A stretch of DNA of 64,000 nt from Metabacillus schmidteae. Lineage in GTDB: Bacteria; Bacillota; Bacilli; Bacillales; Bacillaceae. The notes under the pieces were generated by a model. That model did no database searches and had not been told where the DNA came from. It saw only the letters and a program-made list of their open reading frames with translations. Each line of letters starts with the position of its first letter. Position 1 is the stretch's first letter. The stretch is from NCBI RefSeq assembly GCF_903166545.1, contig NZ_CAESCH010000001.1, positions 1 to 64,000 on the forward strand, given 5' to 3'. This document shows, in pieces, positions 47,547-57,044 of this stretch. The position numbers and the translations under genes are program-made.

Positions 47547-48488
47547 ATGTTTATCATTGCTATTGTAACTGTCCTTATAGGAATGGTTACTTTATACTTT
47601 TACAACCAAAATCAATTTAAGAAGGCTGAATTGGCATATCCTCCTAATGGAGATTTTGTTGAAGTAGATGGTATCAAACTTCACTATTTGAGTAAAGGGA
47701 ACGGAAAACCGGTTGTGTTCTTGCATGGAGGCGTGCTTTCAAGTGAGGATTTTTCCGATGTAATAGAGCTTGCAGCCCAAGAGGGATATAAGGCAATCGC
47801 ATTTGACCGCCCTGGGTACGGGCATAGCGAAAGGCCCACCAACGAAAAAGTCACTCCTATTACACAAGCTAAGTTAATTCATAAAGCATTAAAAAAGCTG
47901 AATATAACGGATCCAATTATCCTTGTGGGTCATTCTTGGAGCGGAACTATGATTATGTCTTATGCACTTCAATTTCCTAATGATGTTGAAGGTCTTGTTA
48001 CCTTGGGAGGAGCAATGTATAAAGAAGGATACCCTGCTGAAAATGGAGATGCCCTTTCAGAATTAGTAACGACTCCTATTTTGGGTGATTTAATTATGAA
48101 TACCCTATTAGCAACACCATTAGGTAAGTCAATGGGTAAAGAAACAACTAAAGCAACGTTTTCACCGGAGACACCTCCAGCTGGTTACGAGGAAAAACTA
48201 CTAGCTTTATGGGGTAGACCCACTCAATTTAAAGCTAATAGAGAGGATACTTTAGCTTTTCCGATAACATCCAAGCAAATTAGTTCACAGTATAAGGAAA
48301 TAGAAGTTCCAACTATTATAGTTGTAGGGGAAAATGACCCTTTTGGAACTATCAAAATGGCTGAAAGACTTCAAAAGGACCTTCCTAATTCTAAAATGGT
48401 CAGATTGCCCAATGTTGGTCACATGATTCCTGAAAATCACCCTGAGAAGGTATTGGATGCAATAGAGCTATTAACTGTAATGAAGTAA
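47547..48488 (+). CDS. Membrane-anchored alpha/beta hydrolase
   Basis: A 313-aa protein with an N-terminal membrane helix (about 1-17), then an alpha/beta hydrolase fold. It has the oxyanion HGG in VVFLHGGVLSS, the nucleophile elbow GHSWSG (Ser), the acid in VVGENDPFGT, and the catalytic His in NVGHMIPE. The substrate is unknown. I start it at ATG 47547, six bases after AGGAGG; an ATG five codons earlier is possible and would add basic residues before the helix. It lies under TetR-type operators. A paralogous-looking hydrolase is at 54773. Confidence 0.85.
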   Translation: MFIIAIVTVLIGMVTLYFYNQNQFKKAELAYPPNGDFVEVDGIKLHYLSKGNGKPVVFLHGGVLSSEDFSDVIELAAQEGYKAIAFDRPGYGHSERPTNEKVTPITQAKLIHKALKKLNITDPIILVGHSWSGTMIMSYALQFPNDVEGLVTLGGAMYKEGYPAENGDALSELVTTPILGDLIMNTLLATPLGKSMGKETTKATFSPETPPAGYEEKLLALWGRPTQFKANREDTLAFPITSKQISSQYKEIEVPTIIVVGENDPFGTIKMAERLQKDLPNSKMVRLPNVGHMIPENHPEKVLDAIELLTVMK

Positions 48489-48525
48489 CAATAAAATTAT
48501 ATCTAGTAATTTGTTAAATTAGTAA

Positions 48526-48561
48526 AAATACCTTCCAACAATGAGATGATGGAGGGTATTT
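48526..48561 (+). terminator. Hydrolase gene terminator
   Basis: AAATACCTTCCA (48526-48537) and TGGAGGGTATTT (48550-48561) form a 12-base stem with one G-T pair. Confidence 0.75.
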
Positions 48562-48751
48562 CCACCTACATTTGTGTATTATATCATGGCGTTGTTTGTG
48601 AATATCGGAAAATATTTCCTAGTAAACATAATGGGTACCATATTAACACTGTATAGAACCTAATATTAGAGTAATTAATCTTCTTAAGTAGTACATCATC
48701 AAAATATTCTTCTTAATTAGATTCTTTAAGATCACTACAACTCCTAGCAAC

Positions 48752-49606
48752 CTATGATTTTACTTCTACAATAAATGGGTAGACTGTAACATTCCCGTTT
48801 TCCTGAAATTCTGCCCATATTTTATAAATTCCTGGCTTTGAAAATTGCGTTTCGAAAACTGGTGTATCACCATCTAATGGATGTACGTGAAGATATTCAT
48901 CTGCTTGTTCATCTAGAATCACAACGTGGCCTAATGCTCCTAAATATGATTCCAATTTGGCTCCGTGAACATCGAATGTCAAGGTAACCGGCTCATTCAC
49001 GACTAATGATGTGGGTGTCATCGTTACTTTGTTTCCATTTACTGTTTTTTCTAGAGTTTGATCGATCTTCAAAGAGCTATGACTATGCTCTCCCGTGTCA
49101 GGATTTCCTACAGTAAATAAAATCGCTTGAACTTCATAATTTAGATCCTTTGGTTTAATATCAACGAATGCCTTATACGTACCTTCTTTTAGTGGACTTT
49201 CCACTTTAAATTGTCCTGGTGTAGTTTCTTCCGGGTGTAGATGGAAGTATTGGTCTAAGTGATCATCCACTACGATCAAGTGAAGAAGCTTTTCATGGCT
49301 TACTTCTAAATCTGTTACAGGATTTCCAGCAAGGTCTTCAAGTCTTACTGTTAATGATTGATTTTCTTCTTTTACGGTTACCTTTACTTCACTTTCTATA
49401 CTAGTTTGTTGACCATGCTCATGTAATTCATCTCCAGAATGTGAGTCATGGGCTTTCCCAGCCTCTTTTTCTCCACTAGTTGAAGCAGTGTGCTCCTCAG
49501 TATGAGCGTCTAATTTTTCATCTACTCCGAAAACAGCTTCATAGGCAAAGTACCCAACAATGACAATAGCTAAATACAGAAAAGCTGAAATGATCCACTT
49601 TTTCAT
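48752..49606 (-). CDS. His-rich exported protein of the copper locus
   Basis: A 284-aa protein with an N-terminal membrane anchor (about 4-26) and a His/Glu-rich linker (about 35-70, HTEEHTAS, HDSHSGDELHEHGQ). Two similar beta-sandwich units follow, each with a His pair: DDHLDQYFHLHPEE (about 112-125) and DEQADEYLHVHPLDG (about 233-247), followed by PGxFK and PGIYK. It resembles YtkA/FixH-like domains found beside CopA. It is 18 bases downstream of copA in the same operon. Extracytoplasmic copper binding is a reasonable inference. Confidence 0.75.
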   Translation of the reverse strand: MKKWIISAFLYLAIVIVGYFAYEAVFGVDEKLDAHTEEHTASTSGEKEAGKAHDSHSGDELHEHGQQTSIESEVKVTVKEENQSLTVRLEDLAGNPVTDLEVSHEKLLHLIVVDDHLDQYFHLHPEETTPGQFKVESPLKEGTYKAFVDIKPKDLNYEVQAILFTVGNPDTGEHSHSSLKIDQTLEKTVNGNKVTMTPTSLVVNEPVTLTFDVHGAKLESYLGALGHVVILDEQADEYLHVHPLDGDTPVFETQFSKPGIYKIWAEFQENGNVTVYPFIVEVKS

Positions 49607-49624
49607 AGGACGTTCTCCTTTTAT

Positions 49625-52042
49625 CTATAGTTTAACTCTTTGTAATCTAAGTGCATTCAGGACAACAGATACAGAACTAAACGCCATGGCCGCTCCTGCT
49701 AACCAAGGTGCTAGGAAGCCTAGTGCTGCAACTGGAATCCCAAGTGCATTGTAAGCAAATGCCCAAAATAGGTTTTGTTTAATATTACGAATGGTCTTTT
49801 TACTCATAAAGATCGCATCGGCAATGCTATTTAAGTCTCCACGAATAAGGGTAATGTCCGCAGCTTCCATTGCAATATCTGTTCCCGTACCGATTGCCAT
49901 TCCAATATCAGCGATCGCTAAAGCAGGTGCATCATTAATCCCATCTCCAACCATTGCAACAATTTTTCCTTGTTCTTGTAGCTTTTTCACTTCCTCTGCT
50001 TTTCCTTCTGGAAGGACTTCCGCTACAACTGAGTCAATACCAGCTTCTTTTGCAATCGCTTTGGCTGTACGCTCATTATCCCCTGTAATCATCACAACAT
50101 TTAGCCCCATGTCTTTTAGACGCTTTACCGCTTCTTTTGACGTTTCTTTAATTGTATCGGCTACTGCGACTATACCTGCATATTGATTATCGATCGCAAT
50201 GAGCATCGCTGTTTTTCCTTTTTCCTCAAGCTGTTCCATTGTACGGAGTGCCGGCTCAATCTTGATGCTATATTGTTGCATTAATTTCCTTGTGCCCGCT
50301 AAAATGACTTGGCCATTTACTTTTGCCTTTATTCCATACCCAGGAATTGCTTCAAACTCATAAACCTCAGTAAGTTCGACATTTCTTTCCTTAATTCCAG
50401 CTACAATAGCCTCAGCGAGTGGGTGCTCAGATTGTTTTTCAGCTGTTCCGACAAGTTGTAAAAATTGATTTTCGTCCACTCCCTGCTCAACTAAAACGTC
50501 CGTTAAAACTGGAGTACCGTTCGTCACAGTCCCTGTTTTATCTAAAAGAATCGTTGTTAAACGGTGTGTCATCTCAAGGTGTTCTCCACCTTTAAATAAT
50601 ACTCCAAACTCTGCTGCTCTTCCTGATCCAGCCATAATGGAAGTAGGAGTAGCTAAACCTAATGCACATGGGCATGCGATGACAAGAACAGCAATTAATT
50701 TTTCTAGTGCTTCAGCAAAGTCTCCAGGTGCTACCCAGATGAACCAAACGAAGAATGTAAGAACCGCTATACCCACTACGATCGGGACAAAAACACCTGA
50801 GATTTGATCGGCCAAACGTTGAATTGGTGCTTTTGATCCTTGTGCCTCTTCCACCACTTTAATTATTTGCGCAAGTGCTGTGTCACGTCCGACCTTTGTT
50901 GCTTTCACCTTTAGGAATCCATTTTTGTTAATGGTGGAACCAATGACTATGTCACCGACTGTTTTATCAACAGGAACACTTTCACCCGTTAACATGGATT
51001 CGTCTAAAGCAGAGCGACCTTCAATGATTTCACCATCTACCGGAACCTTTTCTCCTGGTTTTACAAGGAGAAAATCACCAACAACTACATCCTCTAATGC
51101 AACCTCTTGTTCAACTCCATTACGTACAACTGTTGCCGTTTTTGCCTGAAGACCCATTAATTTTTTAATCGCTTCAGAAGAGCGACCTTTTGCTCGAACT
51201 TCAAATAATTTCCCTAAAATAATTAATGTAATAAGAACGGCGCTAGTTTCATAATACAATTCCACCATGTGACTTCCACTACCAATTGATACAATTGATA
51301 GGTATAAGCTATAGAAGTAGGCAGCAGAGGTACCTAAGGCAACTAGTACATCCATGTTTGCACTTTTGTTTCGTAAGGCTTTAAAAGCTCCAACATAAAA
51401 TTGTTTTCCAACAATAAATTGAATAGGAGTAGCGAGTGCCAGCTGTACCCAAGGGTTCATAAACATATCTGGAAGGTAAATAAAAGATGTAAAGCTAAAG
51501 TGACTAACCATTGCCCACAAAAGTGGAGCTGATAAAATAAGTGAAAAGAGGAATTTTCCTTGTTGTGTTTCTAATTCTTTTGCCTTCATATCTACAAGGT
51601 CTTCTTTTGGATCATCTTTTAAAGTTGCTTTGTAACCAAGCTTTTCAACACGTTGTAACATATCGTTTAGACCTGTTTGTGATGGATTGTATTCAACGGT
51701 TGCACTTTCTAACGCTAGATTTACATTCGCTTTTGTAACACCCTCTATTTTATTTAAACCTTTTTCTATTCTTGTCGCACAAGCAGCACATGTCATGCCA
51801 ATAATATTTAGCTCAACTTTTTCCTCGACTACGTCATATCCTAAATCATTTATTTTCTTTTTAAATTCATCTATTTGAACAACATTTGGATTGTATTTGA
51901 TGGATGTCCTTTCTAGAGCGAAGTTTACATTCGCGTCTTCTACACCTTCTACTTTTTTAAGCCCCTTTTCAATTCGGACCGCACATGAAGCACACGTCAT
52001 ACCTGTTATCGGAAGAACTGCTTCTTTAAGTTCCTGAGTCAT
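49625..52042 (-). CDS. copA: Copper-exporting P1B-type ATPase
   Basis: An 805-aa pump that expels Cu(I) using ATP. It has two N-terminal metal-binding HMA domains ([15 protein letters not shown] and [15 protein letters not shown]), eight membrane helices, the TGE motif ([11 protein letters not shown]), the transport CPC in [13 protein letters not shown], the phosphorylation site [18 protein letters not shown], and [10 protein letters not shown]. The start is ATG 52042 with GGGAGG nine bases upstream; the longer frame begins in the hairpin ahead of it. It is the third gene of the csoR-copZ-copA operon. Confidence 0.97.
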   Translation of the reverse strand: MTQELKEAVLPITGMTCASCAVRIEKGLKKVEGVEDANVNFALERTSIKYNPNVVQIDEFKKKINDLGYDVVEEKVELNIIGMTCAACATRIEKGLNKIEGVTKANVNLALESATVEYNPSQTGLNDMLQRVEKLGYKATLKDDPKEDLVDMKAKELETQQGKFLFSLILSAPLLWAMVSHFSFTSFIYLPDMFMNPWVQLALATPIQFIVGKQFYVGAFKALRNKSANMDVLVALGTSAAYFYSLYLSIVSIGSGSHMVELYYETSAVLITLIILGKLFEVRAKGRSSEAIKKLMGLQAKTATVVRNGVEQEVALEDVVVGDFLLVKPGEKVPVDGEIIEGRSALDESMLTGESVPVDKTVGDIVIGSTINKNGFLKVKATKVGRDTALAQIIKVVEEAQGSKAPIQRLADQISGVFVPIVVGIAVLTFFVWFIWVAPGDFAEALEKLIAVLVIACPCALGLATPTSIMAGSGRAAEFGVLFKGGEHLEMTHRLTTILLDKTGTVTNGTPVLTDVLVEQGVDENQFLQLVGTAEKQSEHPLAEAIVAGIKERNVELTEVYEFEAIPGYGIKAKVNGQVILAGTRKLMQQYSIKIEPALRTMEQLEEKGKTAMLIAIDNQYAGIVAVADTIKETSKEAVKRLKDMGLNVVMITGDNERTAKAIAKEAGIDSVVAEVLPEGKAEEVKKLQEQGKIVAMVGDGINDAPALAIADIGMAIGTGTDIAMEAADITLIRGDLNSIADAIFMSKKTIRNIKQNLFWAFAYNALGIPVAALGFLAPWLAGAAMAFSSVSVVLNALRLQRVKL

Positions 52043-52084
52043 CTTCTTAACCTCCCATACCCAGTGATGGTATATTTTTTTCAA

Positions 52085-52118
52085 AAGGAAACGTGCATAT
52101 CATTAAGCACGTTTCCTT
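52085..52118 (-). terminator. Attenuator-like hairpin between copZ and copA
   Basis: AAGGAAACGTGC (52085-52096) pairs perfectly with GCACGTTTCCTT (52107-52118); TTTGAAAAAAA follows on the minus strand. It may end part of the transcripts after copZ, giving more chaperone than pump. Confidence 0.65.
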
Positions 52119-52135
52119 CAGTATCAAATTTTAAC

Positions 52136-52342
52136 TTAAACTACATCATAACCTTGATCATCAATTGTTTCTTTAATCTCATCTAAAGAGACAACTGTTG
52201 AATCAAATGCTACATCCACTTTTCCTTCAGATAAGTGGACTTTCACTTCTGATACGCCATTTAATTTTCCTAATTTTCCTTCTATAGAATTGACACAGTG
52301 ACCACATGACATTCCATTTACAGTCAAGGTTACTTTCTCCAT
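52136..52342 (-). CDS. copZ: Copper chaperone CopZ
   Basis: A 68-aa HMA-domain protein that carries Cu(I) to CopA and CsoR. The metal site is GMSCGHCVNSI (CxxC at residues 13 and 16), and the fold is complete to DDQGYDVV. It lies 14 bases after csoR and 93 before copA. The ribosome site is AGGGAGAG. A decayed relative lies at 54650-54729. Confidence 0.95.
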   Translation of the reverse strand: MEKVTLTVNGMSCGHCVNSIEGKLGKLNGVSEVKVHLSEGKVDVAFDSTVVSLDEIKETIDDQGYDVV

Positions 52343-52356
52343 ACTTATCTCTCCCT

Positions 52357-52695
52357 TTATTTTTTCATTAATCGTTGAATCGTAACTAGAAGTTCGTCGA
52401 CTACCTCTAAATCACCATCTTGTATTCTTTCTGTTACACAACTTCTTAAATGATGATCTAATAATTCTTTGGAAAAGCTATTTAATGCTGATTGGACCGC
52501 TGAAATTTGTGTAATGACATCATCACAATACGTATCTTTTTCAATCATACCCTTAATACCACGAATCTGACCTTCAATTCTGTTTAAGCGGGTAACCAAG
52601 GACTTCTTCACTTTTTCTGAGTGATGACTTACCTTTTCAGAATGATTGGAGCAGCAATTCTCACTTTCAATCAATTCTTCCTGTTTTTCAACCAT
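52357..52695 (-). CDS. csoR: Copper-sensing repressor CsoR
   Basis: A 112-aa all-helical repressor that leaves DNA when it binds Cu(I). It has the conserved Cys-His-Cys ligand set: Cys in KDTYCDDVITQ, His and Cys in HHLRSCVTER, plus RLNRIEGQIRGI in the first helix. Its N-terminus holds extra Cys/His (ENCCSNH, VSHHSEK). I start it at ATG 52695, eight bases after AGGAGG. It leads the copper operon and has its operator within the promoter. Confidence 0.92.
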   Translation of the reverse strand: MVEKQEELIESENCCSNHSEKVSHHSEKVKKSLVTRLNRIEGQIRGIKGMIEKDTYCDDVITQISAVQSALNSFSKELLDHHLRSCVTERIQDGDLEVVDELLVTIQRLMKK

Positions 52696-52718
52696 ATTCA
52701 TAACCTCCTTACGAATAT

Positions 52719-52748
52719 AATTTACCATACCCCCCTACCCTATGTAAA
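52719..52748 (-). promoter_or_regulatory. Copper operon promoter with CsoR operator
   Basis: On the minus strand TTTACA (52743-52748) and TAAATT (52719-52724) have an 18-base spacer. The spacer is filled by TAGGGTAGGGGGGTATGG, close to the G-rich CsoR operator of the B. subtilis copZA promoter (TACGGGGGTATGGTA core). Confidence 0.75.
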
Positions 52749-52923
52749 GTATTGATTGGAAAATAATTTTCTGTTTTTTTACATCAGAGAATTCACTTAT
52801 TATTAAGAATGTTTCTTTCACCTCGCAGTTCATCATTTTGTAACAATTAAATTCCCCCTTTATTCTTAGGAGACGCATAGGCTTTCATTTCACTATCGAT
52901 GGTTGTTTGAACATAAACACTTC

Positions 52924-54246
52924 TTATTTTTTTAAATTCATAAACAATAACAACGCTAAGCCTGAAACAATCATCAATACTATAAATACATAGGCAAAAC
53001 CGCTTGCAATAGAAGATAAAATGATGCCAGCAATTGTTGGTCCTATAGTCGAACCTAAGGATCTAAATAAACTTAGCAGCCCAACTGCTGAACCTGCTTC
53101 TTCCATTGAAGTTCCCTGTATCACTAGGATGTTTAGTGGTGCACCAATAATAATCCCAATTCCAAAACCAGTTATAGCAGCAGAAACAAGTAGCAATGAA
53201 TAGGTAATCGGAAAGATGAAAGAAAGTGAACCGATTAATGTGATTGCAAACCCTAGAAACAATATGTTTCTTGCTCCCCACTTTGTAACCAAATACCCAC
53301 CTATCAAGGAAGCAGCCATAGAAGCAATTGCAAGTGGAGCCACTCCATAAGACGATTTTGCCTTCGTTACATCAAAGTTTGTTTCTATATATAACGGTAA
53401 AAGATTCATTGTTGATGCCATTATAAAACCGGACATCAGTGATAAGCTTAAAATAATTAACACATATTTTGATTTGAAGTAATTCAGTTTGATGATAGGA
53501 TCTTGTGAATGCTTTTCTGTTTTAATGAAAAATGGGACAATTAGTAAACCAATGATAAGTATTAGGACATTTTTCGATGTAATACCTAGCATAAAAGAAA
53601 GGATAATCCCTGTTATTAAGATAATGCCTAAATAATCGATTGGTTTCTTACTAATTGTTTGTGGCAATTTCATCACACTCATTGAAAAAACAACCAAGAT
53701 TGAAATAGGTACGTTGATTAAGAAGATCCATTGCCATGCATAGTTTTGAATGATATATCCTCCTACAATAGGCCCCATAATACTTCCTAAGCCAAATACT
53801 ACACCAATCCATCCCATTGCTTTCGCACGTTCTTCAACTGGATAACTTACAGTAATGTAAGCAGCAGTAATCGGGAATATACCCCCTGTACCTATTGCCT
53901 GAATACTCCTTCCTATTAAAAAGGTCAAAAAGTTAGGAGCGACAGCTGATAGTAATGAACCTAATCCAAATAACAGAATACCAGTCATGAAAATTCGCTT
54001 TCTACCAAATCGATCAGAGAATTTACCCATTAAGGGTATACTAACTGCAAAAAGCAAGGTATAAATCGTGAAACTCCATACCCCCCATGAAGTATTGATG
54101 CCAAATGTACTAACAATCGAGCTTAATGCGGGGCCGACAATTCCGTGGTCTAGGGCCCCCATAAAGATTCCAGTAAGAAAAATACTTAACACAAGTGATT
54201 TCTGCTTACTTTGCATTTGTAATTTGTTTTCTAGTAGTGCTTCCAT
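52924..54246 (-). CDS. MFS drug:proton antiporter (DHA2/EmrB-like)
   Basis: A 440-aa transporter with about 14 hydrophobic segments. It has motif A in MGKFSDRFGRKRIFM and motif C in GLGSIMGPIVGGYI, the antiporter signature. It is similar to EmrB/LfrA-type multidrug exporters. The start is ATG 54246 with GGAGG nine bases upstream. It has no close gene partner; no regulator is adjacent. The substrate cannot be predicted. Confidence 0.88.
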   Translation of the reverse strand: MEALLENKLQMQSKQKSLVLSIFLTGIFMGALDHGIVGPALSSIVSTFGINTSWGVWSFTIYTLLFAVSIPLMGKFSDRFGRKRIFMTGILLFGLGSLLSAVAPNFLTFLIGRSIQAIGTGGIFPITAAYITVSYPVEERAKAMGWIGVVFGLGSIMGPIVGGYIIQNYAWQWIFLINVPISILVVFSMSVMKLPQTISKKPIDYLGIILITGIILSFMLGITSKNVLILIIGLLIVPFFIKTEKHSQDPIIKLNYFKSKYVLIILSLSLMSGFIMASTMNLLPLYIETNFDVTKAKSSYGVAPLAIASMAASLIGGYLVTKWGARNILFLGFAITLIGSLSFIFPITYSLLLVSAAITGFGIGIIIGAPLNILVIQGTSMEEAGSAVGLLSLFRSLGSTIGPTIAGIILSSIASGFAYVFIVLMIVSGLALLLFMNLKK

Positions 54247-54772
54247 AACCTTTAACCTCCAATATATAACAAGGAAATAATTGCTATATTCATTAAACAC
54301 TATCCCCCCCCGTAATGTATGTAAAGGAAATGTTTTATATTTTATTCCAACTTAAATTTAGATAAAGTTCTCCCCTGAACACAAGCATACATAATCTCTT
54401 TCAACCTCTAAATTATCGCAGTTCTCCTTCTGAACGCCAGATGCTGCATTAGGCTCCATTTATTGCATAAATATAATAATAATGATGCATGGACTGCTAC
54501 TCTGGTACTAGAAAAAGGTATGTCTCATTAGCCAGATTTTCATTGAGAATCGCCTAGGTTTCAGTTGTAAAATAGAGTGTATCAGTACCAAGTAGTTATT
54601 TATAAGATAGGTAAGAGTTTGAAGTTATCGCTCTCCTACCGATTCTTAGATCTCACTTAATGTAAAGACTGTCTTATCAAAAGCTACATCCAGTTTTCCT
54701 TAAGATAAGTGAATCTACACTTCAAATGAAATGAATCCTTCTAACTGAGAACCGTCGCTCCTGGGTCTTGCT
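54247..54772. other. Gap with decayed copper gene
   Basis: About 525 bases without an intact gene. A run of Cs (54303-54311) follows the MFS start region. A 33-codon minus-strand frame (about 54358-54460, ending CLCSGENFI) has no ribosome site and is probably a relic. The copZ-like pseudogene is at 54650-54729. Confidence 0.45.
54650..54729 (-). pseudogene. copZ-like relic
   Basis: The minus-strand translation is SFEV-stop-IHLS-stop-GKLDVAFDKTVFTLSEI, which aligns with VSEVKVHLSEGKVDVAFDSTVVSLDEI of CopZ at 52136. Two stop codons and loss of both ends show it is dead. It points to an earlier second copZ or a duplication of the copper locus. Confidence 0.75.
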
Positions 54773-55756
54773 TTATTCAGTTCCAATGTAGTCCTCAATA
54801 AAATCATTAATTTGTTTACTCATATCCTGAGATTTTGTCCAGTGTAAATAATGATGTCCATCCAAGATGATGAGTTCGCTAGAATCTTGATTACGTAATT
54901 GGTCTTGATAAAATGTGACATTTGATTTTCCTTCTTCACTTACCTTGTCTTCCTTTGTCGTGAACATCATAATAGGTATGTTTGGAGGAAATGACATATC
55001 CTTTGTCTTCTTGATATTATTGCTTAATTCTTGTGCTTCTTCTATAACATTAGAATTGTATGCCTTCCAAGCAGAAAGCTTCTCAGTCATCTGTAAATTT
55101 TCTTCAGAATAAGTCCCTTCATCTGCGATTGGAAGAAAATTATCAGGAATGACATTTACCGCAACTCTTGCGATTCCCATTGGGGCGACAAGTTTCAAAA
55201 ATCCTGGTAAACTTGGTGCAGCTTCTTGAAAGTATTCTGTTGCCATCGGTAAAGTGCTATCAATTCCAATAATAGCTTCTACCTCATCAGGGTATTTATT
55301 TACGTAATACATGCTATAAATTCCCGAAACGGAGTGAGGCATTAAGATATAAGGCCCATTGATATTGCTTTCCTTAAGAGCTGCTCTGATTTCCTCCGTA
55401 ATGTTCTCAACTGTTCGTTCCTTCTTTGTTACGTCGCTCCAGCCATAACCAAAGGGCTCTATGACTACAACTTTATTATTTTTTGCCATTTCATTCATCA
55501 ACGGTTCGAAATCTAGCGCAGGAGCTGTCGTACCTAATCCACTTAATAGGACAACGGTATGTTCACCCTCCCCTTCTGTATACACGTGCATTTTCTTCCC
55601 ATCAACCTCAACTAACTGCCCAATTGCAGAGTACTTCTTTTGCTCAAATTTAGTCATCACCTGATGGTATACAATCCATAGTAGAAAGATAGATAATAAG
55701 ATTAAAAATACATTTCTAACAATTCTCCAAAATTTATACTTTTTTTTCCCTTTCAT
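54773..55756 (-). CDS. Membrane-anchored alpha/beta hydrolase
   Basis: A 327-aa protein with an N-terminal membrane helix (about 9-30) and an alpha/beta hydrolase fold. It has VVLLSGLGTTAP at the oxyanion position, the nucleophile motif MPHSVSGIY (Ser), an acid near FTTKEDKVSE, and the last His in LDGHHYLHW. The usual GxSxG is HSVSG preceded by P, as in some esterase subgroups. It is related in layout to the hydrolase at 47547. The substrate is unknown. It is monocistronic. Confidence 0.82.
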   Translation of the reverse strand: MKGKKKYKFWRIVRNVFLILLSIFLLWIVYHQVMTKFEQKKYSAIGQLVEVDGKKMHVYTEGEGEHTVVLLSGLGTTAPALDFEPLMNEMAKNNKVVVIEPFGYGWSDVTKKERTVENITEEIRAALKESNINGPYILMPHSVSGIYSMYYVNKYPDEVEAIIGIDSTLPMATEYFQEAAPSLPGFLKLVAPMGIARVAVNVIPDNFLPIADEGTYSEENLQMTEKLSAWKAYNSNVIEEAQELSNNIKKTKDMSFPPNIPIMMFTTKEDKVSEEGKSNVTFYQDQLRNQDSSELIILDGHHYLHWTKSQDMSKQINDFIEDYIGTE

Positions 55757-55835
55757 TATTTCACTTCTCTCTTATTAATTTTGTGTCATAGGATGGTTCT
55801 TTAGGCGATATGTCAGATTTATATCATAAAAGCAA

Positions 55836-56420
55836 TTAATTTATCACTTTTGAAGTAGAATACGTTTTTATTGAAAGTGGCTCAAACTGGTAAAGTTCTT
55901 TTAATAAAGCTTCTGGCTTGTTTTCTATAATCGCGAAAGACCTGAATCTTTCATGTAAAAACTTTTGTTCAATCATATGGTCAAGCAAATCAAGTAATGG
56001 ATTAAAATAATCTTTGACGTTAAGAAGCCCACAAGGCTTTTGATGCAATCCAATTTGCGCCCATGTGAAAATTTCAAAAAATTCCTCCATTGTTCCAGGA
56101 CCGCCGGGTAAAACAATAAAGCCATCAGCTAACTCTGACATTCGCGCCTTTCTTTCATGCATAGTCTCTACGATATATAATTGGGATAACAGTTTATGCG
56201 AGATTTCCCTCTCTTCCAAAAACTTAGGAATTACCCCGATGACCTCTCCACCATTATGTAAAACTGAATCAGCTAATGTGCCCATTATTCCTACACTAGC
56301 CCCTCCATAAACCAATGTGATTCCCCTTACTGCTAGTTCTTTTCCAAGTTCTGCTGCTATTTCTTTATATTCTTTTTGTACCCCATCACTCGACCCACAA
56401 AAAACAGCTACTCTCTTCAT
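55836..56420 (-). CDS. LOG family nucleotide phosphoribohydrolase (TIGR00730)
   Basis: A 194-aa Rossmann-fold enzyme of the LOG family. It shows VFCGSSDG, LVYGGASVGIMG, MHERKARMSELADGFIVLPGGPGTMEE and FTWAQIGLHQKPCGLLN, the complete PGGxGT signature. Family members cleave the N-glycosidic bond of nucleoside 5'-monophosphates, including cytokinin precursors; in bacilli (YvdD relatives) the physiological substrate is uncertain. The ribosome site is GGGAG. It follows the DUF4260 gene, 68 bases apart, and is probably cotranscribed. Confidence 0.88.
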   Translation of the reverse strand: MKRVAVFCGSSDGVQKEYKEIAAELGKELAVRGITLVYGGASVGIMGTLADSVLHNGGEVIGVIPKFLEEREISHKLLSQLYIVETMHERKARMSELADGFIVLPGGPGTMEEFFEIFTWAQIGLHQKPCGLLNVKDYFNPLLDLLDHMIEQKFLHERFRSFAIIENKPEALLKELYQFEPLSIKTYSTSKVIN

Positions 56421-56488
56421 AATTTATTCTCCCTTCAAATATCCTTTAGATGTCCAAATGGACTCACCATTAATGGTTGTATTAAACC

Positions 56489-56833
56489 TTAAAACCTACC
56501 AAGATGTGTATCTTTAAATCCAGTGCTGTATTTTAATCCATAGCCTAAGAAGCGATCCATTCCAATATGGGCACTCCAAATCAAGCCAACCAATAAGAGG
56601 ATATCAACTTTCATTAAAATTGACACTCCTATTAAAAGTAGAGGAATCGTATAAGTATGAAAAATGTTATAAATATATGCACCCATTTTATTATTCACTG
56701 CATATCCTACCATTCCTACATCAGGCCCAAGTAAAAAGATAATAAATACTATCCAACTAAATTCGTTTACATAATAAAATCCAATGGCAAGTAAAAATAC
56801 AATGAACCCTTCTAAACGCATTATTTTACTCAT
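56489..56833 (-). CDS. DUF4260 membrane protein
   Basis: A 114-aa protein with four hydrophobic helices and the DUF4260 motifs FLLGPDVGMVGYAVNNKMGA, YNIFHTYTIPLLL, and the C-terminal HIGMDRFLGYGLKYSTGFKDTHLGRF. The family is widespread and uncharacterised. The ribosome site is AGGAGG. A near-consensus -10 (TATAAT, 56914-56919 on the minus strand) and the ACTAACG palindrome lie upstream. Confidence 0.88.
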   Translation of the reverse strand: MSKIMRLEGFIVFLLAIGFYYVNEFSWIVFIIFLLGPDVGMVGYAVNNKMGAYIYNIFHTYTIPLLLIGVSILMKVDILLLVGLIWSAHIGMDRFLGYGLKYSTGFKDTHLGRF

Positions 56834-56930
56834 TTTACTAACCTCCTATAAACTCCATATTTATTAGACTTATAAAAAGGGCAAAAAATACTTAGACAAA
56901 GAAACTTCTTTATATTATAATCGCCTTAAC

Positions 56931-56946
56931 ACTAACGAACGTTAGT
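56931..56946. promoter_or_regulatory. ACTAACG-CGTTAGT operator-like palindrome, site 1
   Basis: ACTAACGAACGTTAGT is a perfect 16-base inverted repeat upstream of the DUF4260 gene, overlapping its -35 region, and 99 bases before the plus-strand nitrilase gene. A near-identical site is at 60950-60965. The form is typical of a TetR-family operator, but no such regulator lies beside it. Confidence 0.65.
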
Positions 56947-57044
56947 ACATTGATTATTATAATACTTCTTTTTTAAATTGCAACAAAAAAATACCAATTA
57001 CTAGCAAGAAAATTTAAAAATTGAGGATAGGGAAGGAGCATTAT

